From the NCBI GenBank assembly GCA_934098385.1, contig CAKOOJ010000001.1, forward strand, positions 243,642 through 307,641: DNA of 64,000 nucleotides. The letters are read 5' to 3'. The first letter of the stretch is position 1; each line of letters begins with the position of its first letter. This document shows, in pieces, positions 42,215 through 52,126 of the stretch. Made by a program: the position numbers and the translations under genes. The notes beneath the pieces are model-generated. The model searched no databases. It was not told where the DNA came from and worked only from the letters and a program-made list of their open reading frames with translations. Source of the stretch: an uncultured Bacilli bacterium (lineage in GTDB: Bacteria > Bacillota_I > Bacilli_A > RF39 > UBA660).

Positions 42215-43190
42215 AATAATTAATGATTAAATCATTGTAGTTTATGTATTCTTTTATCTGATTAGATTTAATCATAATATCTTCTAAATTTTTAAAACTT
42301 TCTTCACTAATATAAGGTGTTTCAAGCCAAGAATCATTATTCTTATATCTATCTATTATTTTTATTAGTTCATTCTTAGATGTATCAGGAAATTGTTTTA
42401 TTATTGTATTTGCAATAACTTCTGCACTATTATTATGTACGAAATCCAATCCCTCTTTAATAGATTTTGCAAAAGATTTTACTATTTTTTCATTTTTTTC
42501 TATATAACTTTTTCTTGCATTAAAAGCTGTATAAGGCATTTCACCTGATAATTCACCCACTGAAGACACAACATACCCATAACCTAATTTTTCAAGTTGT
42601 GTTGCATTTGGTTCAAATAAATTTACATAATCTCCTGTTCCAGAAATGAATGCTCCACTAAGTGATGCAAAATCTATTGTTGTATTTATATTAACATCAT
42701 TAACTGATACATTGCCATTTCTTAAAGCATTTTCAAAATTTAATTCAGGCATCCCACCAATTCTACCTGCTAAAACTTCTTTACCTTTTAAATCACTAAT
42801 TTTAAAATTTTTATTTTCTTTTCTAGCAACAATAAACTGTCCATCTCTTTTAGTAAGCCCACTAAAAGTTTTGACATAATCTTTTTCACCTTCATTATAA
42901 ATATAAATAGTTGCTTCTGGACCACATAATCCTATATTTACATCATTAGACAATACTGCTGCAACAACATTATTAGCACCACTTGTTAATACTACATCTA
43001 TATCAAGTCCATTATCTTTAAAATATCCTTTTTCTATTGCAACATACCATGGAGCATAAAATGCTGAATGAGTAACCTCTGCAACAGTAACGTGTTCTAA
43101 ATTATTATTAGAACTCTTTTTATTAAATATAATCAATAGACTACAAATAATAATAATTAAAATAATAATACTAATTATAATTTTTTTCAT
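42207..43190 (-). CDS. ABC transporter substrate-binding protein, NMT1/ThiY/SsuA-like
   Basis: 327 residues. A hydrophobic N-terminus (ISIIILIIIICSLLIIF) acts as signal or anchor; a lipobox Cys is possible at position 17 but not typical. The NMT1-like fold begins with VTVAEVTHSAFYAPWYVAIE and KGYFKDNGLDIDVVL. HMP or thiamine precursor and aliphatic sulfonate are the likeliest substrates; I saw no TPP riboswitch in the short upstream gap, so no choice is made. First gene of the three-gene importer. Confidence 0.83.
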   Translation of the reverse strand: MKKIIISIIILIIIICSLLIIFNKKSSNNNLEHVTVAEVTHSAFYAPWYVAIEKGYFKDNGLDIDVVLTSGANNVVAAVLSNDVNIGLCGPEATIYIYNEGEKDYVKTFSGLTKRDGQFIVARKENKNFKISDLKGKEVLAGRIGGMPELNFENALRNGNVSVNDVNINTTIDFASLSGAFISGTGDYVNLFEPNATQLEKLGYGYVVSSVGELSGEMPYTAFNARKSYIEKNEKIVKSFAKSIKEGLDFVHNNSAEVIANTIIKQFPDTSKNELIKIIDRYKNNDSWLETPYISEESFKNLEDIMIKSNQIKEYINYNDLIINYYE

Positions 43191-43259
43191 AAATTCTCCT
43201 TTTACATTTTTATTATATGAGAATAATTAAAGTCGTGATACAATTAAATGGGTGGTATT

Positions 43260-44378
43260 ATGAATATTAAAGATAATATGTTAATGTACGAAAATAATTT
43301 AAATGAATATGCATCAAAAAATAAAGATGCTGTAAGATTAGAGAAACTAAAAGAAGATATTAGAGGAGAATATTATAGAGATATTGATAGAACAATACAT
43401 AGCCTATCATATACAAGATATAGTGATAAAACTCAAGTATTTTCAAATAATCAAAATGATAATATAACTCATAGAATTATACATGTACAATTAGTTAGCA
43501 AAATTGCAAGAACAATAGGAAGAGCATTAAAATTAAATGAAGATTTAATAGAAGCAATAAGTTTAGGACATGATTTAGGACATGTACCATTTGGTCATGT
43601 TGGTGAATCAATTTTAAATGAAATATCTTTAGAACATAATAAAAAATATTTTATGCATAATATACAAAGTGTTAGAAATTTAATGATTGTTGAAAATAAT
43701 GGACTTGGAAAAAATATTACAATTCAAGTATTAGATGGAATATTATGTCATAATGGAGAAAAATTATTAAAAACATACACTTACAAAGAAAAAACTAAAC
43801 AAGATTTTTTAAATGATTATAATAATTCTTATAAAGATAAAAAAGTTGCAAGAAACTTAACTCCTATGACATTAGAAGCGTGTGTAGTTAGAATTAGTGA
43901 TATTATTGGATATATCGGTAGAGATTTAGAAGATGCAATTGAAGTTGGAAAAATAAAAAGAAAAGATATTCCTAAAAATATTGTAGATAATTTAGGAGAT
44001 AATAATGCTAGTATTGTAAATACTTTAATTTTAGATATTATAAATAATTCTTATAATAAAAATTATATTGAACTTTCAAATAAAGTATATAATGCTTTAA
44101 ATGATTTAATAAAATTTAATTACGAAAATATCTATTTAGTAGCAAACAGTAAAGACGAAACAGAAATGTATAAATTTATGTTTAAAGTAGTATTCAACAA
44201 ATGTTTATATATTTTAGAAAATAAATTAACTAATTATAATATCTACAAATGTTTCTTAAATAAAATGTCAAATGATTATAGAAAAAATAATTCTAATGAA
44301 AGAATAATTATAGATTATATTGCAGGTATGACAGATAATTATTTTCTAAATGAATTTAATATATTAAAAAAAATTTAG
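43260..44378 (+). CDS. dgt: dGTPase-like HD-domain phosphohydrolase
   Basis: 372 residues from the ATG at 43260 (GGGTGGTATT upstream). The HD metal site shows H in THRIIHVQL, SLGHDLGHVPFGHVGE and further family motifs (IHSLSYTRYSDKTQVF at the start). Enzymes of this family remove triphosphate from dGTP or other dNTPs. Divergent from the ABC importer and convergent with rny. Confidence 0.85.
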   Translation: MNIKDNMLMYENNLNEYASKNKDAVRLEKLKEDIRGEYYRDIDRTIHSLSYTRYSDKTQVFSNNQNDNITHRIIHVQLVSKIARTIGRALKLNEDLIEAISLGHDLGHVPFGHVGESILNEISLEHNKKYFMHNIQSVRNLMIVENNGLGKNITIQVLDGILCHNGEKLLKTYTYKEKTKQDFLNDYNNSYKDKKVARNLTPMTLEACVVRISDIIGYIGRDLEDAIEVGKIKRKDIPKNIVDNLGDNNASIVNTLILDIINNSYNKNYIELSNKVYNALNDLIKFNYENIYLVANSKDETEMYKFMFKVVFNKCLYILENKLTNYNIYKCFLNKMSNDYRKNNSNERIIIDYIAGMTDNYFLNEFNILKKI

Positions 44379-44398
44379 GGCAACTCCTAAATTTTATT
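44368..44398. terminator. Bidirectional terminator between dgt and rny
   Basis: AAATTTAGG (44371-44379) pairs with CCTAAATTT (44386-44394), with Ts on both strands. It includes the dgt stop codon and ends at the rny stop codon. Confidence 0.8.
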
Positions 44399-45947
44399 TT
44401 GCAATTTCTTCTGCTCTAGTTTCTCTAATAACAGTTATTTTTATAGTACCAGGATATTGCATTTCATTCTCAATTTTATCTTTAATATCTCTAGCTACTT
44501 TAAGACTAGTTAAATCATCAATTTCTTCTGGTTTAACAATTACTCTCACTTCTCTACCAGCTTGCATAGCATAAGTTTTTTCAACACCCGGAAAACTATT
44601 TCCAATACTTTCTAATTCTTCAAGTCTTTTAATATAATTTTCCATTGAATCACTTCTAGCACCTGGTCGTGCAGCAGATAATGTATCAGCTATTTGTGCA
44701 ATTATTGCAATAACACTTTTTGGTTCTGTATCTCCATGATGAGATGCAATAGCATTAATTACAACTTTGTCTTCATGGAATTTTTTTGCAATGTCAACAC
44801 CAATGTCCACATGACTTCCTTCTATTTCATAATCAATAGATTTCCCAATATCATGTAATAACCCAGCACGTTTTGCCAAATTTATATTTTCACCTAATTC
44901 AGCTGCAATCAAACCAGATAAATGAGAAACTTCTTTAGAATGTTGTAAAGCATTTTGTCCATAACTAGTTCTATAATTAAGTTTACCTATTAATCTAACT
45001 AATTCTGGATCAAATTTTGTTAAACCCAATTCAACAATAACGTCATTACCTAATTCAATTGTTCTAGCATTAATATCTTTACAAGTTTTATCATATATTT
45101 CTTCAATTCTTGTAGGATGTATTCTACCATCTTTTATTAAAGTTTCAATAGTTACTTTTGCAATCTCTCTTCTATATGGATCAAATGAAGAAATTACTAT
45201 AGCTTCTGGAGTATCGTCAATTATTAAATCAACTCCAGTAACGGCTTCAATTGTTCTAATATTTCTCCCTTCTCTACCAATAAGTCTTCCTTTCATATCA
45301 TCATTAGGTAAACTTATTGTAGTTACTGTTTGTAAATTAGTAACATCATTTGAATATCTTTGCATACTATTTACAAGTAAGTTCTTTGCTTTCTTATCAA
45401 CTTCAAGTTTAGCTTCTGCTTCTCTTTCTTTGATATATTCAGCAATCTCTCTTGACATATCATTTTCTACTCTTTCAAGTATTTGTTTATGTGCTTGTTC
45501 TTTAGAAAACTTCGCTATATTTTCTAATTTTTCCATTTCTTGTTTTAAAAGTTCATCCATCTTTAACTCTTTATCTTGGATTTGTTTTCTCAAAGCATTT
45601 AAATTATTATCTTTCTCTACTAGTCTATTATCTCTATCTTGTAGCATTTCTTCTCTTTTATCTAAAGATTTTTCACGATTTAATAATCTATCTTCACTAG
45701 CAAGAATTTCTTGTTTTCTCTCTTTAATTTCTTTATCAGTTTCATTTTTTAATTTATAACTTTCTTCTTTTAATTCTAAAAGTGTATCTCTTTTATGCTT
45801 TTCAGCTTCTTTTTTAGCATCAGCTAATAATTTTTCTGCTTTTTTACCTGCACCAGCACCAGTCAAAACAATAACTACATATATTCCAGCGCCACCTGCA
45901 AATAAACCAATTATAAGAGTTATTATGGAAGTTGTTGTTAATCCCAT
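44394..45947 (-). CDS. rny: Ribonuclease Y
   Basis: 517 residues from the ATG at 45947 (GGAGG, five-base spacer). An N-terminal membrane helix (IITLIIGLFAGGAGIYVVIVL), a long coiled coil (about 35-200), a KH domain with LIGREGRNIRTIEAVTG and an HD domain with LLHDIGKSIDYEIEGSHV. It is the main endoribonuclease that starts mRNA decay in Gram-positives, tethered to the membrane. Confidence 0.97.
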   Translation of the reverse strand: MGLTTTSIITLIIGLFAGGAGIYVVIVLTGAGAGKKAEKLLADAKKEAEKHKRDTLLELKEESYKLKNETDKEIKERKQEILASEDRLLNREKSLDKREEMLQDRDNRLVEKDNNLNALRKQIQDKELKMDELLKQEMEKLENIAKFSKEQAHKQILERVENDMSREIAEYIKEREAEAKLEVDKKAKNLLVNSMQRYSNDVTNLQTVTTISLPNDDMKGRLIGREGRNIRTIEAVTGVDLIIDDTPEAIVISSFDPYRREIAKVTIETLIKDGRIHPTRIEEIYDKTCKDINARTIELGNDVIVELGLTKFDPELVRLIGKLNYRTSYGQNALQHSKEVSHLSGLIAAELGENINLAKRAGLLHDIGKSIDYEIEGSHVDIGVDIAKKFHEDKVVINAIASHHGDTEPKSVIAIIAQIADTLSAARPGARSDSMENYIKRLEELESIGNSFPGVEKTYAMQAGREVRVIVKPEEIDDLTSLKVARDIKDKIENEMQYPGTIKITVIRETRAEEIAK

Positions 45948-46001
45948 AATTTCCTCCATCTATCTAATAAATAATTTATACTTCTAATTACTTACATATT
46001 T

Positions 46002-46030
46002 ATTATAAAATTAAAATGCCTATTTTGCAA
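46002..46030 (-). promoter_or_regulatory. Promoter of rny
   Basis: -35 TTGCAA (46030-46025), 17-base spacer, -10 TATAAT (46007-46002), about 55 bases before rny. The rest of the 320-base gap up to 46270 holds no clear gene, only a weak small frame at 46158-46241. Confidence 0.75.
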
Positions 46031-46157
46031 TAGTTTTTATTTAATGCAAAAATAAGCACATAAAAATGCCCATTTTTACAAGTACAAATTCATACTATAA
46101 ATATATTTAAAACATTATAATGTATATTACATAATATGAAACAAAACATAAAATAGT

Positions 46158-46241
46158 TCATATTTTAAAGAAAATAATATTTTTTACACTCCCTAAGGTG
46201 CATATGTTTCTACACAAACTTGTTCCAAGCATTTTTGCCAT
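46158..46241 (-). CDS. Possible 27-residue open reading frame
   Basis: ATG at 46241 preceded by AGGAAG with an 8-base spacer, stop TGA at 46158. The peptide begins MAKMLGTSLCRNICTLGS and ends VKNIIFFKI. It has two Cys, no recognised motif and no clear promoter or terminator. It may be chance in a non-coding gap. Confidence 0.2.
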   Translation of the reverse strand: MAKMLGTSLCRNICTLGSVKNIIFFKI

Positions 46242-46269
46242 AATAGGCACTTCCTACATACATATTATA

Positions 46270-47160
46270 TTACACCAATTCATATTCTCTAACAGCAATT
46301 CTCCCATCTGAACAATATTCAATTACAAATCTATTTTCTCTTTTACATATTAATATTCCCATAGTATTATTATTAAATTGTTCTTTTATATTCATATCAA
46401 TATAATTCATATATTTTTGAACTTGTGATATATATTCAACTTTAAATTCAGTTACTTTTAATTCTACAACTACATAACAATTAAACTTTATATTAAATAA
46501 TAACAAATCAATATAATGATTTCTGTCTCCTATTTTAATTTTATATTCACTACCTATAAAACTAAATGAATTACCAAGTTCTTTCATAAAAGATTCAATA
46601 TCTTCCAAAATTAAATTATGTAATGCTTTCTCAGTAACTATTTCAGTATTATTTCTATTTCTAATTAGTATGGGATTTGGTACTAAATCTTTTACTTCAA
46701 TTTTATCTTTAGAAACTATTTTGTTTTTAGTTTCAATAGGTATTCTTTGATATTCCTTGTTTTTAATTTTTTCTCTTAATTCTCTTTTAGATAAATTCCT
46801 TTCATATGCAATATTAATATAATATATCAATTCATTATCGTCTTTAATTGATAATAATTCAGAATAATGGCTTCAAAACAATTTGGTCGCCAGTGGCGAC
46901 CATTTTTCATTTTTGAATATTCTATAATATTGTCTAATACGTCTCAATGTTCTCTCGTTATACTTTTTCCCAAACTCAGTAACCAGTCTATTTGAATAAT
47001 CATTTAAAATATTATCTCCATACTTACTGCCAGCCTCATCCAGCAATTTACCAACTTCAAAGTATGTAATAACTTTATGCCTTTCTTTTGAATAATCTTT
47101 TACTTTTGAATATATTTCATTATCAATTAATTTGTTTTTTATCTCATTGTAATAATTCAT
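46270..47160 (-). pseudogene. DUF1016 (YhcG-like) PD-(D/E)XK nuclease, broken by one in-frame TGA
   Basis: Two frames, 46873-47160 and 46270-46872, join without a shift: the first ends ATKLF, then TGA (46873-46875), then SHYSELLSIKDDNELIYYIN. Homologues have Trp there (W-SHY-ELL), so TGG to TGA is a single nonsense change. The N-terminal part is the DUF1016 winged region (YFEVGKLLDEAGSKYGD, RRIRQYYRIF); the C-terminal part carries the nuclease core (YIDLLLFNIKFNCYVVVELK). About 296 codons in all against roughly 340 in the family. It follows comEC by 12 bases. Possible former defence or DNA-repair nuclease. Confidence 0.8.
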
Positions 47161-47172
47161 GTCTACTCCTTC

Positions 47173-49179
47173 CTATGGACTACAAGTCTCAATTTGTAAT
47201 TTATCATTTTTAATTTTAAACATAATACTACCATCTTGATCTGTTCTATATATTTTTGAATCATTTAAAGTGTCCAATACTTCTTCATTTGGATGACCAT
47301 ATCTATTATTTTTACCAACACTTATAATTGAATATATAGGGTTTATCTTTTTTATAAAATACTCATCACTACTAGTTTTAGATCCATGATGTCCAATTTT
47401 AATTACATCAGCATTAATATTATATTTATTAACAATGTCTAATTCTGTTTCCTTACTACCGTCTCCCATAAATATAAATTTTCTATCATAAGCAACTAAA
47501 TAATTGACAATACTATTCGAATTTTCATTGTCAAATAACGCATGTTCTAAAATATAAAACTTCATTTTAGATTTGTAATTATTAACAATTTTATTCTTTG
47601 GCAATAGCCTTTCACTTTCATTAATTTCACCTTTATTAATCATTATATTTTTAACATTAAAGTTATCAATTAAATAATTTGCATTTCCAATATGATCATT
47701 GTCACCATGACTAATTATTAATAAATCAATATTATTAGCACCTATACTATGTAAAAATTTTATATGATTATCTGTTATCTTATAAGTACTTTTATAAACA
47801 TTACTCGGTCCAGTATCTATTACAATACATTCATCTTTATATTTTATTACAGACATATCCCCTTGTCCTACATCTAAAAAATAAACATAGTAATTATTAT
47901 CTATAATATTAATATTTTTAACAACAAATATATATAAGCCAAAAATAATTAACCATTTAGTACTTTTTGATAAGATTAAATAAACTAATAAATAGTAAAT
48001 TATTATTATAATAAAATTCATTTTAGGAATATATATATTAAAAAAATTAATATTGCTTATATTATTAGATAAAAACTCTGTAATACTAATAAAAAAATTA
48101 AATAAAGAAATAAAAATAGGAAAAACAAATACAATTAAAGATAAAGGATACAATATAAAAGATACTAAAGGCACGAATAATAAATTAATTATAATACTCA
48201 ACAAATTTACTTGATAATTTAAACTAATTGTTATTGGTAAACTAATTAGAAAACTTATAAAAGAAACATATAATAAATTCATAATATAATTTTTATTAAA
48301 TTTATTTTTATAAAAAATTAAACTAAAACTAACTGAACTACTATATAAAAATCCTATATTAAATATAAAATTAGGAACAAATAATAATATTAAAGAAACA
48401 GAAATTAAAAAACTATTTAATGTACTTACTTTTACTTTTCTCAACTTAAACAAATTAATCACAATATAAAATATTATACTTCTTATAATACTAGCTTGAT
48501 AATTAGTTAACACTAAATAAAATATTAAAAACATAATAACTACTACTACATTCTTACTACTTTTATTTATCCTATTTAACAGACTTAATATTATACTAGC
48601 CAACAAACTAATATGCATACCAGATATAGAAAAAATATGAATTATACCATTCTTAGAATAATTTGAATATGTATTATTATCAATATTATTTTTATTACCT
48701 AGTATAAAAGCGTTTAAATAACCAGTTTTATCATACATATCTATTCTACTTTTTATTATATTTTTTATTTTATATATTATATTGTTAGTTCTTACTTGTT
48801 TATTTATTTTTTCAATTTCTAATATATAATATATATCATTGTGTTCTAAATATTTTTTATAATTAAAAGTATTAGGTATAGTATTATTATTAGGCTTCTT
48901 TAATTTACCTTTTAAATATAATGTATCTCCATAGTTAATATCAAACTTTTCGTTATTATCTAAATAATAATTACATTTCAATTTTTCTTTACCATTTAAT
49001 ACCAAACTAATATAATTATCTTTATATTGGTAATCATTTACTACGCCATAAAAATTAGTATCATTTATTTTATAAATTGAATTATTATTATTTCTTATAA
49101 AACATAAACAAATTATCAAAGATAATAAAATAAAATACTTATACCGTAATAAATTCTTTAATTTTATTAAATAACGCAT
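47173..49179 (-). CDS. comEC: Competence DNA channel ComEC/Rec2
   Basis: 668 residues: N-terminal DUF4131-like OB region, the Competence membrane domain with GIIHIFSISGMHISLLASII and about eight helices, and a C-terminal metallo-beta-lactamase domain (YFLDVGQGDMSVI, ISHGDNDHIGN, IKIGHHGSKTSS). It forms the channel that takes single-stranded DNA into the cell during transformation. It overlaps the second comEA by 41 bases. Confidence 0.93.
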   Translation of the reverse strand: MRYLIKLKNLLRYKYFILLSLIICLCFIRNNNNSIYKINDTNFYGVVNDYQYKDNYISLVLNGKEKLKCNYYLDNNEKFDINYGDTLYLKGKLKKPNNNTIPNTFNYKKYLEHNDIYYILEIEKINKQVRTNNIIYKIKNIIKSRIDMYDKTGYLNAFILGNKNNIDNNTYSNYSKNGIIHIFSISGMHISLLASIILSLLNRINKSSKNVVVVIMFLIFYLVLTNYQASIIRSIIFYIVINLFKLRKVKVSTLNSFLISVSLILLFVPNFIFNIGFLYSSSVSFSLIFYKNKFNKNYIMNLLYVSFISFLISLPITISLNYQVNLLSIIINLLFVPLVSFILYPLSLIVFVFPIFISLFNFFISITEFLSNNISNINFFNIYIPKMNFIIIIIYYLLVYLILSKSTKWLIIFGLYIFVVKNINIIDNNYYVYFLDVGQGDMSVIKYKDECIVIDTGPSNVYKSTYKITDNHIKFLHSIGANNIDLLIISHGDNDHIGNANYLIDNFNVKNIMINKGEINESERLLPKNKIVNNYKSKMKFYILEHALFDNENSNSIVNYLVAYDRKFIFMGDGSKETELDIVNKYNINADVIKIGHHGSKTSSDEYFIKKINPIYSIISVGKNNRYGHPNEEVLDTLNDSKIYRTDQDGSIMFKIKNDKLQIETCSP

Positions 49180-49813
49180 CTCCTATACCATTTATATTTT
49201 TTATATCTTCTATACTTTTAAACAAACCATTAGCATCTCTATATTCAATTATTTTTTTTGCTTTTATATCCCCTAATCCTTTTATTGTCAATAATTCTTC
49301 CAAACTACAACTATTTATATTGATAGGATAATTTATAATTTTTTCAGTAGTTGTAATAATTGTAGTTTTACTATTAATATTTTTGCTGGTATTAACTATT
49401 TTTTTTGTAGTACTAATTTTATTCTTTGTAGTGACTTCATTTTTAATAACATTATCACTTTTTTCTACAGAATTGCCTTCTTTTCTTTCATTAACATCAT
49501 TATCTATACTATCACTAACACATTCATATCTGCTACAATCACAATTATTTAATTCATTTAATTTATCTATTTCATATTTAGTAGGAATATATATAACCAT
49601 TTCATCCACTACTTTCTTAGATAAATTAATCTTATCAGTATACGAACGATCTTTTAAACCACCTGCATCTTTTATAATATCTTTTATAGTATAATTATCC
49701 TTTATTTCATACACTCCAGGATTATTAACATTACCCTTTATATCACAATAAATATTATCCTTACTAGATGTATTCAATAAAAATATACTCAATAATAATA
49801 TTATTTTTTTCAT
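49139..49813 (-). CDS. comEA: ComEA-like DNA receptor, paralogue 2
   Basis: 224 residues: signal peptide (KKIILLLSIFLLNTSS), an SLBB domain (DIKGNVNNPGVYEIKDNYTI, DIIKDAGGL), a Ser/Thr/Lys linker, and a C-terminal helix-hairpin-helix pair (NINSCSLEELLTIKGLGDIK and IEDIKNINGIGDALFNKIK). ComEA binds incoming DNA outside the membrane. The signal may be cleaved, so this copy could be released rather than anchored. Confidence 0.88.
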   Translation of the reverse strand: MKKIILLLSIFLLNTSSKDNIYCDIKGNVNNPGVYEIKDNYTIKDIIKDAGGLKDRSYTDKINLSKKVVDEMVIYIPTKYEIDKLNELNNCDCSRYECVSDSIDNDVNERKEGNSVEKSDNVIKNEVTTKNKISTTKKIVNTSKNINSKTTIITTTEKIINYPININSCSLEELLTIKGLGDIKAKKIIEYRDANGLFKSIEDIKNINGIGDALFNKIKEFITV

Positions 49814-50454
49814 ACTACTATATTATCCTTTATTTTATTAAATAATGCTTCTCCTATTCCACTTATATTCTTAATATCTTCTATACTTTTAAAATTACCA
49901 TTAATATTTCTATATTCAACTATACTTTTAGCTTTCGCTTCTCCTATTCCACTAAGACTAGTAAAATCTTCTACTGTCGCAGTATTAATATTAATTTTAT
50001 TTTTTGAAGTTTCCAATTTTTTTTCCTCCACACAATTATTAACTTCAATAACTTCAGTTTTACACTTAGTATCACAACTTATTACTTTACTTCCATTTTT
50101 AATTTCACTATTATTCATAACATATATAACCATCTCACTAACTAACTTTTGACTCAAATTAATATTAGAAGTATTAGCATTTTTTAAAAGACCTCCAGCC
50201 ATATTTATAGCATCAATAACTCTATCATTCTTCTTAAATTCATATACACCTGGATTTTTTACACTACCTTTAATATCAATATAGTTTTTTTCAAATACTT
50301 CACTTGTAGTTTTATTTGTTGTTTCGTTAAAAGTTAAAGTATCTTCATAAGCTTGTTTATCATTCATTTTTATAAAATATATTATCAAACCTATCAATAA
50401 TACAATCAACATAAGTATAATATATTTTATTTTATTAAAATCAAATATTTTCAT
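49810..50454 (-). CDS. comEA: ComEA-like DNA receptor, paralogue 1
   Basis: 214 residues: an N-terminal membrane helix (YIILMLIVLLIGLIIYFI), SLBB domain (YIDIKGSVKNPGVYEFKKND, AINMAGGLLKNA) and the C-terminal HhH pair (ININTATVEDFTSLSGIGEA and IEDIKNISGIGEALFNKIK). It has the same order as the next gene, with which it overlaps by 4 bases; they arose by tandem duplication. A Cys pair region (ISCDTKCKTE) is in the linker. Confidence 0.9.
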   Translation of the reverse strand: MKIFDFNKIKYIILMLIVLLIGLIIYFIKMNDKQAYEDTLTFNETTNKTTSEVFEKNYIDIKGSVKNPGVYEFKKNDRVIDAINMAGGLLKNANTSNINLSQKLVSEMVIYVMNNSEIKNGSKVISCDTKCKTEVIEVNNCVEEKKLETSKNKININTATVEDFTSLSGIGEAKAKSIVEYRNINGNFKSIEDIKNISGIGEALFNKIKDNIVV

Positions 50455-50514
50455 TATTTATCATTCCTTTCGTATAAAATATTTTTTATTATTTAAAATA
50501 ATAATGGTGATTAT

Positions 50515-51267
50515 ATGCCTAATATACATAGCAATATATCTTTTATGTTAGTAAATATTCCAGTAATATTAAATCCAATAATACATGATAACGATATTCC
50601 TTTTAATCAATTACACAAAAAATGTTTAAATAGAATTAAATATATTAAATATTGTCCTAAATGTAAAAAAGATTTAAAAGAAATAGACATTATTAAAGGA
50701 TATCAATATGATAAAGATAGTTATATAACGTTCAATAAAGAAGAACTTAATAAATTAAAAATACCAAATGAAAAAGAAATAGAAGTAGTAGGTTTCTTAA
50801 ATCTTAATGAAATAGATCCTTATTATTTTGAAAAAAGTTTTTATCTTACAAGTGATACTAATAGTAAACCATACAAATTATTTAGTGAAACATTAAAACA
50901 AACTAAATTAGTTGCACTATGTAAAACCGTATTAGGTTCTAAATTTTATTATTCAATAATTAGATTTAATCCAAAAGGATTATTAATGACTACTTTATAT
51001 TTTTACGAAGAAGTAAATATACCAAATAATAACATTGATAAAACTATTTCAAAAAAAGAATTAGATTTAGCTATTAAACTAGTTGATGAAATGAAAATAA
51101 AATTTAATCCTAAAGAATATATAGATTTATATCAAAATAACATTAAAAATGCTATAGATGATAAATTAAACGGTAAGACTATAAAAAGTACTAAAAAAAC
51201 TGATAAGAAAAAAATTAATGATTTAATGAAAGCATTAGAGAAGAGTTTAAAAGATGTTAAATTATAA
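50515..51267 (+). CDS. ku: Bacterial non-homologous end-joining protein Ku
   Basis: 250 residues. The Ku beta-barrel core shows NISFMLVNIPVIL, FNQLHKKCLNRIKYIKYCPK (with the usual C-x2-C pair CPKC), GYQYDKDSYITFNKEEL and the later VALCKTVLGSKFYYSIIRF. It binds double-strand ends and recruits the ligase encoded next (14-base overlap). The Lys-rich C-terminal tail is common in bacterial Ku. Confidence 0.9.
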   Translation: MPNIHSNISFMLVNIPVILNPIIHDNDIPFNQLHKKCLNRIKYIKYCPKCKKDLKEIDIIKGYQYDKDSYITFNKEELNKLKIPNEKEIEVVGFLNLNEIDPYYFEKSFYLTSDTNSKPYKLFSETLKQTKLVALCKTVLGSKFYYSIIRFNPKGLLMTTLYFYEEVNIPNNNIDKTISKKELDLAIKLVDEMKIKFNPKEYIDLYQNNIKNAIDDKLNGKTIKSTKKTDKKKINDLMKALEKSLKDVKL

Positions 51268-52126
51268 TATAACCCCAATGTTGTTAAGCGAAAGTAATAA
51301 AGTACCAATAAGCAATAATTACATATACGAACTTAAATATGATGGTATAAGAGCATTGATATATATAAATTCTAAAAATATAAAAATATATACTAGAAAC
51401 AAAATAGATGTAACATATCTTTTCCCCGAATTAAAGAAGTTAAAAAATTTAACAAACTCTAATACTATATTAGATGGAGAAATAATATGTACTAAAGATG
51501 GAAAACCAAACTTTTCTAAACTACTTAGCAGAATACGTCTTAAAAACAAAGAAAAAATTAATAGTCAAAGCATATGGAATAGAGTAACATTTATATGTTT
51601 TGATATTTTAATGTACAACAACTTAGATTTAAAAGATTATACTTTGTTAGAACGCAAAAATATATTAAACAATTTTAAAGATAACAATATTTTTTTCAAA
51701 AGTAAAATATTTTATGATGGTAAAAAACTATTTAAAACAATCAAAAAATTTAACTTAGAAGGAATTGTATGCAAAGACATTAACTCAAAATATATACCTA
51801 ATACAAGAACAAACAACTGGATTAAAGTAAAAAATTATAAAACAGAAAATTTCTACATAGGTGGATATAAAATTAATACATCTAATACAATTTCTATCTA
51901 CTTAGGTGAATTATCTAATAATAGATTAAATTATATAGGTAAAGTTTTTGTATCAAAAAAGAATAAATTATATAAAAAACTACAAAATTCTAAAAAAACT
52001 GCTAATAATTTTACAAATTTAGAAGAAAATATAATATTTATAAAACCAGATATAAAAGTAAAAATAAGATATATCGAAAGAACAGAAAACAATCGATTAA
52101 GAGAGGCATTTTTGTGCGACTCTTAA
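51254..52126 (+). CDS. ligD: ATP-dependent DNA ligase, LigD ligase-domain type
   Basis: 290 residues. Active-site motif I ELKYDGIRALIY (Lys for AMP), DGEIICTKDGKPNFSKLLSR (motif III area), FDILMYNNLDL, LEGIVCKD (motif IV) and NWIKVKNYK (motif V), then an OB domain. Only the ligase module of LigD is here; the polymerase and phosphoesterase modules of the classic three-part protein are missing. With Ku it forms a minimal NHEJ system. Confidence 0.9.
   Translation: MLNYNITPMLLSESNKVPISNNYIYELKYDGIRALIYINSKNIKIYTRNKIDVTYLFPELKKLKNLTNSNTILDGEIICTKDGKPNFSKLLSRIRLKNKEKINSQSIWNRVTFICFDILMYNNLDLKDYTLLERKNILNNFKDNNIFFKSKIFYDGKKLFKTIKKFNLEGIVCKDINSKYIPNTRTNNWIKVKNYKTENFYIGGYKINTSNTISIYLGELSNNRLNYIGKVFVSKKNKLYKKLQNSKKTANNFTNLEENIIFIKPDIKVKIRYIERTENNRLREAFLCDS

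Noticed and set aside
43191..43247. TPP riboswitch before the thiamine-precursor-like importer
   Set aside because: The gap is only 57 bases and lacks the conserved TPP element (CTGAGA), so the substrate is left open.
46195..46265. SRP or 6S RNA in the gap upstream of rny
   Set aside because: The SRP apical loop motif is absent and no long two-armed helix of 6S type can be drawn.
46873..46875. In-frame TGA at a conserved Trp, suggesting the Mollicutes code (UGA = Trp)
   Set aside because: map ends in TGA at its normal length, Trp elsewhere is TGG, and all long core genes are uninterrupted. A point mutation is simpler.
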